Below, one piece after another: positions 16,258 to 23,941 of a DNA stretch of 34,148 nt. The notes below the pieces were generated by a model. It worked only from the letters and a program-made list of their open reading frames with translations. It was not told where the DNA came from and made no database searches. The translations under genes and the position numbers were made by a program. Position 1 is the stretch's first letter. The number at the start of each line of letters is the position of its first letter. Source of the stretch: Acidimicrobiia bacterium (GTDB lineage: Bacteria; Actinomycetota; Acidimicrobiia; Acidimicrobiales; SKKL01); assembly GCA_016649895.1 (NCBI GenBank), contig JAENWR010000032.1, positions 1-34,148 of the forward strand, written 5' to 3'.

Positions 16258-17976
16258 TCAGCTGCAGTTGCCGGTCTTGGCCTTGTACTCGGCCGAGTTC
16301 GAGAAGTTGAGCATGACCGCGCCGCGGCCCTGTCGACCCGAGTCGAGGAGACCGAGCCAGTACGCCCGGCCCGTGGGCTCGGCGGTGCGGGCCAGGACGT
16401 TCTGGTAGATGAGGTCGACGAACTCGCCGTTGCCGAGGTTGCCGTAGCGCCCGCGGAACTCCGGCGAGCCGGCGAAGTAGCCCGAGATGCTCGACAGGCT
16501 CTGCCCGCCTGTCGTGCTGGCCACCCAGTGGTTCCAGCCGCCATCGTCGGGCAGGCGCAGGAAGTAGGCGGTGTAGAGGCGCTGCAGGTCGCCCTGGCCC
16601 TCGGCGCGACATGCCGCCGAGTAGATCTCGTCGTTCACCGGCGGAGCGACGGGCTGGCCGCCCCCGACCGCTTCGGCCGAGAACCAGTCGGAGTAGAGGC
16701 CGAAGTCGCGCCGGAAGTCGTTGCCGGTGCGCTCGAGCGTGCCGCCGGAGAACACGAGGCGCATCCGCTGAACCCGTCCGCCGTCGGCGCCGAGACCGTT
16801 GCGCGCCGTGATCGACAGCGACTGCAGGGAGCCACGCCCGTACTTCGCCTCGATGGCGGAACGGCTGATGTTGGTGGTCCACGTGTGTCGGGGGCTCACC
16901 GAGTCGCCCTCGTCGGGCACGGCGGGGAAGCCGCCTGACGACGAGAACGCGGTGTGGCCGCCGGTGGAGGACGAGTACTGCGTGTAGGCCGGAGATCCGT
17001 TGGGCTTCACGCGGATCTGGCCTGCCGTGTCGGTGATGGCCTGGTCGGTGTTGGGGTGCTCGAGCTGGCTGTCGGTGCCACGCTGGCGGACGTAGCGGCC
17101 GCTGTAGACGTGACAGGCGGTGGTGTCACAGGTGCGGGCATAGCTGTAGCGGTTCTCGGCCACCGTGTAGGTGCGGGCGGCGACGGCCTGGGTGCGTAGA
17201 GCGTGCATCCCCTTGCCACCGGCCCCGTTGCCCCACGATGCCGGCGATTCGCGTGGCACCACGCCGCGGAGGTAGGTCTCGAGCGGGAGCGCGTTCACGG
17301 TGCGCTGGATGCCAACAGGGTCGGCCACGGCGCGGATCTCGCCGCGGTACCAACGCACGTCGCTGCCGCCGAGGCAGATGCCGAGCGACTGGGCGGTGGT
17401 GCCGTCGGGCACCGACGGGTTGATCTTGATGGTCGACGTCTTCACGGTGACACCGTCGCGAACGGTCCACGGGCCGCTGCACGACGGGGCATCGGCGATC
17501 TCGAAGGTGTCGGGAGCGATCCGGGTGAAGCGGATGGCCGGAGCCCGCTGCTCGATCGGGTTGCCGGCCAGGTCGGTGATCGACATCTGCCCGTCCTGCA
17601 GGAACACGTAGGTGGGCTTTCCTACGTGGGCCATCAGCTGGACGGTCATGAGGGCGTCGGGAGTCGTGCCCATGGTGGTGCCGCCGTAGTAGTGGTCGAG
17701 GATCTGCGTGTAGGTCCACCCGTGCTGCGTGGCGTAGCCGTAGGAACCCCACTGCCCCATGCCGATGCCGTGGCCCCAACCATGCCCGTTGACCTCCACC
17801 GTCGTGGTCGAGTCGCTGAAGGTCACCACGTCGCCGGGGTTCGTGGTCGCAGGCGCGGCCGACAGCACGGGTGCCGCAGATGCCACCGAGGGAGCCACCG
17901 CGAGCATCGCGACGAGGAGCGCAACGCCGAGCACGGCCCGGCCGGCGAGGGTGATGGGACGACGTGTGAGGCTCAT
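16258..17976 (-). CDS. Secreted SpoIID/LytB-domain protein with C-terminal DUF4214
   Basis: This is a 572-residue exported protein with a signal peptide (basic start, hydrophobic core about 10-33, cleavage near ASA-AP). Residues ~225-275 carry the SpoIID core NALPLETYLRGVVPRES ... LRTQAVAARTY, including Glu243, which aligns with the catalytic Glu of SpoIID lytic transglycosylases. A CDTTACHVY stretch follows, and the SpoIID domain ends near FRRDFGLYSDWF (about 450). The GHGWGHGIGMGQWGSYG motif, which sits near the C-terminus in Bacillus SpoIID, is here at residues 64-80, so the order is permuted. The last ~110 residues (LQRLYTAYFLRLPDDGGWNHW onwards) are a DUF4214 domain, common on exported proteins. 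It overlaps the amidase stop by 4 bp (ATGA). A role in peptidoglycan remodelling with that amidase is likely; spore formation is not implied. Confidence 0.88.
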   Translation of the reverse strand: MSLTRRPITLAGRAVLGVALLVAMLAVAPSVASAAPVLSAAPATTNPGDVVTFSDSTTTVEVNGHGWGHGIGMGQWGSYGYATQHGWTYTQILDHYYGGTTMGTTPDALMTVQLMAHVGKPTYVFLQDGQMSITDLAGNPIEQRAPAIRFTRIAPDTFEIADAPSCSGPWTVRDGVTVKTSTIKINPSVPDGTTAQSLGICLGGSDVRWYRGEIRAVADPVGIQRTVNALPLETYLRGVVPRESPASWGNGAGGKGMHALRTQAVAARTYTVAENRYSYARTCDTTACHVYSGRYVRQRGTDSQLEHPNTDQAITDTAGQIRVKPNGSPAYTQYSSSTGGHTAFSSSGGFPAVPDEGDSVSPRHTWTTNISRSAIEAKYGRGSLQSLSITARNGLGADGGRVQRMRLVFSGGTLERTGNDFRRDFGLYSDWFSAEAVGGGQPVAPPVNDEIYSAACRAEGQGDLQRLYTAYFLRLPDDGGWNHWVASTTGGQSLSSISGYFAGSPEFRGRYGNLGNGEFVDLIYQNVLARTAEPTGRAYWLGLLDSGRQGRGAVMLNFSNSAEYKAKTGNCS

Positions 17977-20033
17977 GCGACAGCTCCGCGGTCGGAGGGC
18001 GCCACCGCGAGCTGGATGGCAATGCCCAGCCCCGTGAAGGTGGCGTTGTGGGTGATGTTCGGGGCGTTGCCGAACGAGAAGATCTCGCCGTCGCTCGACA
18101 GCACCCAGCCACCGGCCGACGTGTTGCTGGCGATGGCCTGGCGGTAGCGGTCCTGTCCGGCCCGGTAGAAGGGCGAGGCGACACGAGGAGCGCCGCCGAA
18201 GGGGTGGAGCCCACCGTAGGCATCGAGCACCCAACCCGACGTGCCGTCGGCGCGGAGGGCGACCGACCGTGCGATGCGCCAACCGTGCCAGTAGCCGGTG
18301 ATGCCGGTGGCCTTCGGGGCGTTGCCCCAGGCGTGCAGCGCGCCGAAGGCGTCGAGCACGTAGCCGCCGAGACCCGAGCGGTTCGACACTGCGGCGATGG
18401 CCACGTTCCACTCGCCGGGCCACTTCGACGAGATGGGCGCGCGTGGCGCGCCGCCGAAGGGGTGCAGCTCGCCGCTGCGGTCGAGCACGTAGCCACTGCC
18501 CGGGGTGGGCCCCGGCGTGATGCCGCGGGCGAGGTCGCGTCCGGTGAAGTACGCCGAGGGTGTGACCCGCGGCGCTCCGGCGAAGGAGTGGACGCCGCCG
18601 TAGCCATCGGCGACGTAGCCCGACCCGTCGTCGTTGAGCATGATGCCCCGTGCGATCTTCCAATTGGCCCAATAGGGACCGCCGCCGCGGATCGGCTGCT
18701 TGGATCCGCCCGGGTGCACGCCGCCGAAGGCGTCGAGGGTGACCATGGCGGGGCCGTTGGGCTGCGGCGCCCACCGACCCTTCGTGGGCGCCGAGAACGC
18801 CACGTCGCGCTGCACCTGCGTACGCAGGGTCGGAAGGGTGCTGATGGCGTTGTTGCCGGGGCACGCCGTCTGCCCGACGTCGCGGTGGGTCGAGATGGTG
18901 GACAGGTGGACCGGTGTGCCCCTGGGGTACCGGGACCCACCAAGGCTCTCGACCCAGACGCGAGCACCGGCGTCGATGCCGTACTCGCCGAAGATCCACG
19001 AGGTGAGGCGACGCAGCGCCGCTCGCTGGGCCGACGAGACGCCGGATGCCGCCGGGCTCGAGCCCGAGTTGTACTGGCCGAGGAGGGCGATGCCGACGCT
19101 GCCGGTGTTGAACCCCGCCGCGTGGCCCCCGATGACCGGCCCGTCGATGCTGCCGGTGCGACCCTCGTAGATGTTGCCGTACTTGTCGATGAAGAAGTTG
19201 TAGGCGATGTCACACCAGCCGTTGGAGTTGACGTGGTAGTGGTAGATGCCCCGGATGAGCGAGCGCGCCTCGGCCGCGCTGTACGAGTTCGTTGACACCG
19301 TGTGGTGCACGATCGCGAGCCGGAGCCGACCCGGGTCGATCGGCTGCGGTGCGCAGCCGCCCTGGCCGGCCATCCATGGGCCGGCGCCCCAGGTGGAACG
19401 AGGGTAGATGTTGGGCCAGGCCGGCGCCGCAGCGGCGGCGTCGAGCCCGAAGAGGCCCCGTGAAGGTTCGGTGGAGCGGAGGGTGTCGAGCTCGAGGGCG
19501 GTGAGGTTGCCCTCCTCGATGCGCAGCTCGACCTCGTCGGTGCCGTCGCCCACCCAGATCGGTCCGATGCCCGAACGACCGGTGAACTCGGCACTCGTAT
19601 GGTCCGGACCTTCGTCCTCGTGGGTCTCGGCGGCGACCCACGCGGTCCATCCAGCGCGGGGCGTGTGGCTGCGGATGGAGAGGCGGGCGTGGGCCGAGCC
19701 CTGCCACTGCATGGTGACCATCTGGCCGGGGATGGGCAGGGCGGCGCGCGTCGTCCAGCCCGGTCCGACGGTGGGTGCGACGCCGTTCGCGCGGTAGCCG
19801 ACCACGGGGTCGATGAGCGCGAGGCGAGCCGACTCGAGACCTGGAGCCGTGGTGGCACGGGGAGCAAACGGCAAGCCCGACATGGCGACCCACGCGAGCG
19901 CGCCACCACCGGAGGCCAGGAAGCCGCGGCGTCCGAGGCGACCAGAGCGTGCCGGGGCGGCGGGATCGCCGCCGTCGTCATCGAGACGGGGCGAGCCCGG
20001 CTCGGTTCGGTGTGAGGGGAGGCTCACGAACAA
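17973..20033 (-). CDS. Tat-exported PGRP-type N-acetylmuramoyl-L-alanine amidase with six C-terminal repeats
   Basis: The 686-residue protein has a twin-arginine signal (GRLGRRGFLASGGGALAWVAM, Arg35-Arg36). A beta-rich region spans ~70-195. The zinc amidase domain spans ~208-395: YPRSTWGAGPW, then VHHT (His243), DIAYNFFIDKYGNIYEGR, GHAAGFNTGSVGIALLG, and HRDVGQTACPG (His383, Cys391 as the other zinc ligands). It should cleave the bond between muramic acid and L-Ala. From ~428 there are six ~43-residue repeats built on G-Y/W-V-L-D-x-x-G-x-L-H-x-F-G-x-A-P, suggesting a six-bladed propeller that binds glycan or protein. The TTG at 20033 (AAGGA 4 nt upstream) or the in-frame GTG at 20027 could be the start. 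The stop overlaps the SpoIID-like start by 4 bp. Confidence 0.9.
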   Translation of the reverse strand: MFVSLPSHRTEPGSPRLDDDGGDPAAPARSGRLGRRGFLASGGGALAWVAMSGLPFAPRATTAPGLESARLALIDPVVGYRANGVAPTVGPGWTTRAALPIPGQMVTMQWQGSAHARLSIRSHTPRAGWTAWVAAETHEDEGPDHTSAEFTGRSGIGPIWVGDGTDEVELRIEEGNLTALELDTLRSTEPSRGLFGLDAAAAAPAWPNIYPRSTWGAGPWMAGQGGCAPQPIDPGRLRLAIVHHTVSTNSYSAAEARSLIRGIYHYHVNSNGWCDIAYNFFIDKYGNIYEGRTGSIDGPVIGGHAAGFNTGSVGIALLGQYNSGSSPAASGVSSAQRAALRRLTSWIFGEYGIDAGARVWVESLGGSRYPRGTPVHLSTISTHRDVGQTACPGNNAISTLPTLRTQVQRDVAFSAPTKGRWAPQPNGPAMVTLDAFGGVHPGGSKQPIRGGGPYWANWKIARGIMLNDDGSGYVADGYGGVHSFAGAPRVTPSAYFTGRDLARGITPGPTPGSGYVLDRSGELHPFGGAPRAPISSKWPGEWNVAIAAVSNRSGLGGYVLDAFGALHAWGNAPKATGITGYWHGWRIARSVALRADGTSGWVLDAYGGLHPFGGAPRVASPFYRAGQDRYRQAIASNTSAGGWVLSSDGEIFSFGNAPNITHNATFTGLGIAIQLAVAPSDRGAVA

Positions 20034-20066
20034 CGATTCCTTCGGATAGGCGTCACAACGACAACC

Positions 20067-20149
20067 GGTCCCGGAGGACCAGCACCCACGCCCGTCGGAC
20101 AGTATGGCCGATGGTCACCACCTCCATCGGTCACCACGTCGCCATACTG
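20067..20149. promoter_or_regulatory. Structured leader or intergenic control region upstream of the amidase gene
   Basis: Between wzt and the amidase gene lies a 9-bp perfect inverted repeat, CAGTATGGC (20100-20108) and GCCATACTG (20141-20149). It encloses two direct copies of GGTCACCAC (20113-20121 and 20129-20137, 16 bp apart). Nearer the amidase start, GGTCC-CGGA-GGACC (20067-20080) forms a perfect 5-bp hairpin with a tetraloop. The layout could be a repressor site plus structured leader, or a terminator for the glycan-export operon. Confidence 0.45.
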
Positions 20150-20174
20150 AGGATCCGGCCCCGTCGCGGCGCTC

Positions 20175-21362
20175 TCAGCCGCGCTGGTGATCGACGCTCA
20201 GGGAGAAGTCGACTCGACCCTGCACCTGGCTCGAGCTGACCACCGAGAAGTGGTCGCGTTGGTCGCGGTGGTCGTACTCGACCGAGCTGTCGACCGTGTG
20301 GATCCCCAGGCTGATCGCGTAGTTGCCGTCGAGCAGCGGCACCGACCCGAAGCGGAACGCGAGCTCGCCCGGCCCGGACAGGCGTCCGAGCTCGACGCCC
20401 AGGATCTCGGTGTTGACGCCCACCAGACGGTTGCCGTCCTGGTCGTGGACCTCCATGGCGAAGACCACGTCGTCGCTCGGCTCGATCGCGTCGTAACCGA
20501 TGCGCACCACCATCGGCTCGCCGGGCTCGAGCCATTCGCGGCCCGACTCCGGGAAATCGAGGGCCACCTGTGTGAAGTGGATGGTGCGGGTGAGGTCGCG
20601 CACGCTCTCGCCGGCGAGCTCGATGCCGCGGGCGGCCAGCGTCTCGCGGTAGGCCCGCACTGCCGAGCCCGTGTCGCCGATCATCACCAGTTGGCCGCGG
20701 TCGAGCACCGCGGCCCGGTCGCAGATCTGACGCACCTGGTCGGGGGCGTGGGTGACGAGCATGATCGAGCGGCCCTCGGCCTGGAACCGCTTGATGTGGT
20801 CCATGCACTTGCGCTGGAACGATTCGTCGCCCACCGCCAGCACCTCGTCGATGAGGAGGACGTCGGGGTCGACGTTGACGGCGACAGCGAAGCCGAGGCG
20901 GGCGTACATGCCCGAGGAGTAGTGCTTCACCTGGTTGTCGATGAACGCTTCGAGCTCGCTGAACGCCACGATGTCGTCGAAGACGCGGTCGATGTCGCGG
21001 GCGGAGAGCCCCAGGATCGATCCGTTGAGGTAGATGTTCTCGCGGCCGGTGAGGTCGGGGTGGAACCCGGCACCCAGCTCGAGCAGCGCCACCACCCGCC
21101 CCCGGGTGCGGATCGAGCCCGTGGTCGGCCGCAGCGTGCCGGCGACGCACTTGAGCAAGGTCGACTTGCCTGACCCGTTGTGGCCGAGCAGGCCGAGCGT
21201 CTCGCCGTCGTGAAGGTCGAACGACACGTCGCGAAGGGCGTGGAAGTCCTCGTGCGGGGTGCGGCCCATGCGCACCACCCGCTCCTGGAGCGACCGCGGC
21301 TTCTCGGCGTAGAGCTTGAAGCGCTTCGACACCTGCTCGATCTCGACGACCGGGCTGCCCAT
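20175..21362 (-). CDS. wzt: Polysaccharide ABC exporter ATPase Wzt with C-terminal glycan-recognition domain
   Basis: This 395-residue ATPase belongs to an ABC-2 type polysaccharide exporter. The N-terminal ABC domain has Walker A GHNGSGKST (60-68), the divergent signature HYSSGMYARL (147-156) typical of O-antigen/teichoic-acid exporters, Walker B DVLLIDEVLAVGD (167-179) and the switch His in VTHAPDQ. Residues ~245-395 form a Wzt C-terminal beta-sandwich domain (LEPGEPMVVRIGYDA ... VGVNTEI ... PLLDGNYAISLGIH). In E. coli O9a-type systems this domain recognises the capped glycan end before export. Its presence implies that the exported polymer carries a recognised terminal mark. The start overlaps the wzm stop by 1 bp (TGATG), and the two subunits form one transporter. 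Confidence 0.93.
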   Translation of the reverse strand: MGSPVVEIEQVSKRFKLYAEKPRSLQERVVRMGRTPHEDFHALRDVSFDLHDGETLGLLGHNGSGKSTLLKCVAGTLRPTTGSIRTRGRVVALLELGAGFHPDLTGRENIYLNGSILGLSARDIDRVFDDIVAFSELEAFIDNQVKHYSSGMYARLGFAVAVNVDPDVLLIDEVLAVGDESFQRKCMDHIKRFQAEGRSIMLVTHAPDQVRQICDRAAVLDRGQLVMIGDTGSAVRAYRETLAARGIELAGESVRDLTRTIHFTQVALDFPESGREWLEPGEPMVVRIGYDAIEPSDDVVFAMEVHDQDGNRLVGVNTEILGVELGRLSGPGELAFRFGSVPLLDGNYAISLGIHTVDSSVEYDHRDQRDHFSVVSSSQVQGRVDFSLSVDHQRG

Positions 21363-22315
21363 CAGATCTCCTCCGCGAAGTCGTCCTCGAGGCGGCCGAA
21401 GATCCACAGCGACACGAGGAGCAGGATCACCGAGCCGGCGATGACGAAGCTCACGTTGCGGAGGTACCACCAGATGTCGGCGCCAGGAGCGAGGATCTGT
21501 GAGCACCCCTCGACGATCACTTCGTGGCCCGTGGCCGGATCGAGCTCGGTCGGGCAGTCGGGCGGGTTGTAGATGACCCTCTGGAACGTGGTGACCACCG
21601 GGATCATGGGGTTGAGCAACATGAGCCAGGCCTTGTCGCCCAACCGCTGGGCGACGAGCTCGTAGTTGTAGACGATGGCCGAGAGCCAGAACCACGCCAG
21701 CAGGGCCAGTTCGAGCAGGTGCTGGGTGTCGCGGAGGTACACGTTGACGGCGGCGAGCGCGATGCCGAGCGACACCGAGAGCAGGAGCAGTGCCAGCATC
21801 GCCACCGGCAGCGCGATGAGCGAGCTCCAGTCGGGTTCGTGCCACAGCACGAGGAGCGCCACGGCGAGGACCATGAACTGCAGCACGAAGTGCACGAGGG
21901 CCGACCCGATGGCGGCCAGCGGCAGGATCTCGCGCGGGAACCACACCTTCTGCACCAGCGACGCGTTGCCGACGATGGACGCGGCGCCACCGTTGAGGCC
22001 CCCGGCGAAGAAGTTCCACGCGAGCAACCCCGACAACAGGAACACGCCGAAGTTGGGGATCTGGACGCGGAGGATCTCGGCGAAGACGAGCGAGAAGATG
22101 ACCAGGTAGAGGATCGGGTTGAGCAGCGACCACATGAAGCCCAGGACCGAGTCCTTGTAGCGGACCTTCAGGTCCTTCTTGGTGAGGTTGACCAGCAGTT
22201 CGCGGTACGCCCAGACGTTGGCGGCACGCTTCAGAGGGCCCGGACGTTCGGAGATCTCGGTGGCGCGCGGCTGCTCTGGTGGCGCGGCCGCGCTCTCGGG
22301 ACTGATGTCGGTCAC
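21362..22315 (-). CDS. wzm: Polysaccharide ABC exporter permease Wzm (ABC-2 family)
   Basis: This is a 317-residue integral membrane protein of the ABC-2/TagG/Wzm family. A ~40-residue cytoplasmic N-terminus precedes the conserved amphipathic start LLVNLTKKDLKVRYKDSVLGFMWSLLNP. About six membrane segments follow. VQKVWFPREILPLAAI matches the coupling-helix region of O-antigen and teichoic-acid exporters. An external loop near residues 250-275, with two Cys (PPDCPTELDP and EGCSQ), lies before the last membrane segment and may be disulfide-bonded. The GTG start at 22315 is 9 bp after the methyltransferase stop. It exports a lipid-linked glycan with Wzt; the polymer identity is not known. Confidence 0.93.
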   Translation of the reverse strand: MTDISPESAAAPPEQPRATEISERPGPLKRAANVWAYRELLVNLTKKDLKVRYKDSVLGFMWSLLNPILYLVIFSLVFAEILRVQIPNFGVFLLSGLLAWNFFAGGLNGGAASIVGNASLVQKVWFPREILPLAAIGSALVHFVLQFMVLAVALLVLWHEPDWSSLIALPVAMLALLLLSVSLGIALAAVNVYLRDTQHLLELALLAWFWLSAIVYNYELVAQRLGDKAWLMLLNPMIPVVTTFQRVIYNPPDCPTELDPATGHEVIVEGCSQILAPGADIWWYLRNVSFVIAGSVILLLVSLWIFGRLEDDFAEEI

Positions 22316-22324
22316 GGGTGGATG

Positions 22325-22975
22325 CTACGGCCGGGGATCGCAGGCGGACGCGATGAGCCAGGGGAACGACGGGCGCACGTCGACGCTGGCGAAGCGCCCG
22401 GCGAGGAGCGCCCGCAGGCGGCGCGAGCTGAACTGCTGCACGTGTTCGGGGTCGTTGCCGAACCGGCACAGGTTCTTGCCGCGGCCCATGTTGCCGGCGC
22501 GGAACCACGGCTCCCACGGCACCGACACGACGACGCGACCTCGGCTCAGGCGGGCGAACTCGTCGACGGCAGCAGCCGGGTCGACCAGGTGCTCGAGCAC
22601 CTCGATCGACGTGACCAGATCGGCGCAACCGTCGGTCAGCGGCACCATGCCAGCATCGGCCACCACGCCGCGCAGGCCCGCAAGGCGTTCGGTGGCCAGC
22701 TGCACCTTGTCGAGCCGGTACTCGACACCGATGACCGGCACCGACGCGCCCAGCACCCGTTCAAGCGCCAGCCCCTCGCCCACCCCGATGTCGACGACGG
22801 TGCCTCCGGCGACGGGCTCGCCGATGACATCGCGGAGGGCGTCGGCCCATCGGTCGATGAGGCGCAACACCACCGGGTTCGACGTGGAGTACTTCTTGGC
22901 GTCCTGGCCGGCGGCCGCTTCGGGCGCGCCCGGCGCCAGCCCGATGGGACGGCGTGACGGCGACGGCGCGCTCAC
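22325..22975 (-). CDS. Class I SAM-dependent methyltransferase
   Basis: The protein has 216 residues with a UbiE/Methyltransf_11-like fold. Motif I is VVDIGVGEGLALERVLG (60-76), an acidic ribose-binding residue follows in VIGVEYRLDK, and motif III-IV reads DLVTSIEVLEHLVDPAAAVDEFARL. VVVSVPWEPWFRAGN resembles small methyltransferases of polysaccharide clusters. The GTG start at 22975 overlaps the stop of the GT2 gene by 4 bp (GTGA), and wzm follows after 9 bp. Methylation of a sugar or lipid-linked intermediate is the likely role. It is much smaller than the other methyltransferase at 14257 and lacks the coiled N-terminus. Confidence 0.87.
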   Translation of the reverse strand: MSAPSPSRRPIGLAPGAPEAAAGQDAKKYSTSNPVVLRLIDRWADALRDVIGEPVAGGTVVDIGVGEGLALERVLGASVPVIGVEYRLDKVQLATERLAGLRGVVADAGMVPLTDGCADLVTSIEVLEHLVDPAAAVDEFARLSRGRVVVSVPWEPWFRAGNMGRGKNLCRFGNDPEHVQQFSSRRLRALLAGRFASVDVRPSFPWLIASACDPRP

Positions 22976-23940
22976 CCTCGCACCTCGACGTCGGTCTCGG
23001 CGTCGAGCCGTCGGCTGCGACGCAGGTGCACGATGAGCTCGGCCATGAGCCCCAGGCTGATCATCTGCACGGCCACCACCACGAGCAGCACCCCGGCCAT
23101 GAGCGCCGGGCGGTCGCCGATGGTCTGGCCGTCGATCCGCAGCACGAGCATCCACCCGACGATCGCCGCGCCGATGGCGCCGATGACGACGCCGATGGCA
23201 CCGAAGAGGTGGAACGGCCGCGCCGTGTAGGTGGTGAGGAACTTGACGGTGATGAGATCGAGGAACCCGCGCCAGAACCTGGCCCGCCCGAACTTGGAGC
23301 TGCCGTGACGGCGAGCGTGGTGCTCGACGTCGACCTCGAGGGTCCGGAAGCCACCCCACACCGCGAGCACCGGGATGTAGCGGTGCAGCTCGCCGTAGAG
23401 CTCGAGGCTCCGGGCGAGCTCGCCGGTCATCGCCTTGAGGCCGCTGTTGAAGTCGCGCCCCTCGACCCCGGTGACCTTGGCCGTGACCGCGTTGTAGATC
23501 TTCGACGTGTTGCGTTTGATGAACCGGTCGTTGCGCAGCGCCCGACGACCGGTGACGAGGTCGGCCTCACCCGATTCGAGCAGGGCGACGAGCTGGGGGA
23601 TCTGGGTGGCGTCGTCCTGGCCATCGGCGTCCATCAGCACGACGTGGTGGGCGTCGATGGCCGACAGGCCCGCCCGCAGCGCTTCGGACTTGCCCGAGTT
23701 GCGACGCAGGCGGAGGTAGCGCACCCGTTCGCTGAGCAGCCCACGCATCACGGTGCGGGTGCCGTCGGTGCTGCCATCGTCGACGACGACGATCTCGTAG
23801 TCGAGCCCTGCGGCCTCCAGGATCGCGGCCGTCTCGGGAACGATCTCGACGAGGTTGTCGGCCTCGTTGTAGGCGGGGAGCAGGACCGACACCCCGCGGG
23901 TCGCGGGGACGGTGGCAGGCTGCTGTTCGATGCCGGGCAC
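22972..23940 (-). CDS. GT2 glycosyltransferase of the dolichyl-phosphate mannose synthase type, with two C-terminal membrane helices
   Basis: The 322-residue protein has a GT-A domain: VSVLLPAYNEADN (17-29), VVVDDGSTDGT (51-61), the metal-binding DADGQD (104-109), and the acceptor-side stretch GRDFNSGLKAM. It is followed by RRHGSSKFGRARFWRGFLDLI and two hydrophobic helices (FHLFGAIGVVIGAIGAAIVGW and ALMAGVLLVVVAVQMISLGLM). This is the layout of GtrB/ArnC/DPM-like enzymes that load a sugar onto polyprenyl phosphate on the cytoplasmic face. The GTG at 23940, one base after the upstream stop, was taken as start. The polyprenyl-linked sugar could feed the polytopic membrane protein encoded at the head of the operon. 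Confidence 0.9.
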   Translation of the reverse strand: MPGIEQQPATVPATRGVSVLLPAYNEADNLVEIVPETAAILEAAGLDYEIVVVDDGSTDGTRTVMRGLLSERVRYLRLRRNSGKSEALRAGLSAIDAHHVVLMDADGQDDATQIPQLVALLESGEADLVTGRRALRNDRFIKRNTSKIYNAVTAKVTGVEGRDFNSGLKAMTGELARSLELYGELHRYIPVLAVWGGFRTLEVDVEHHARRHGSSKFGRARFWRGFLDLITVKFLTTYTARPFHLFGAIGVVIGAIGAAIVGWMLVLRIDGQTIGDRPALMAGVLLVVVAVQMISLGLMAELIVHLRRSRRLDAETDVEVRG

Positions 23941-23941
23941 G

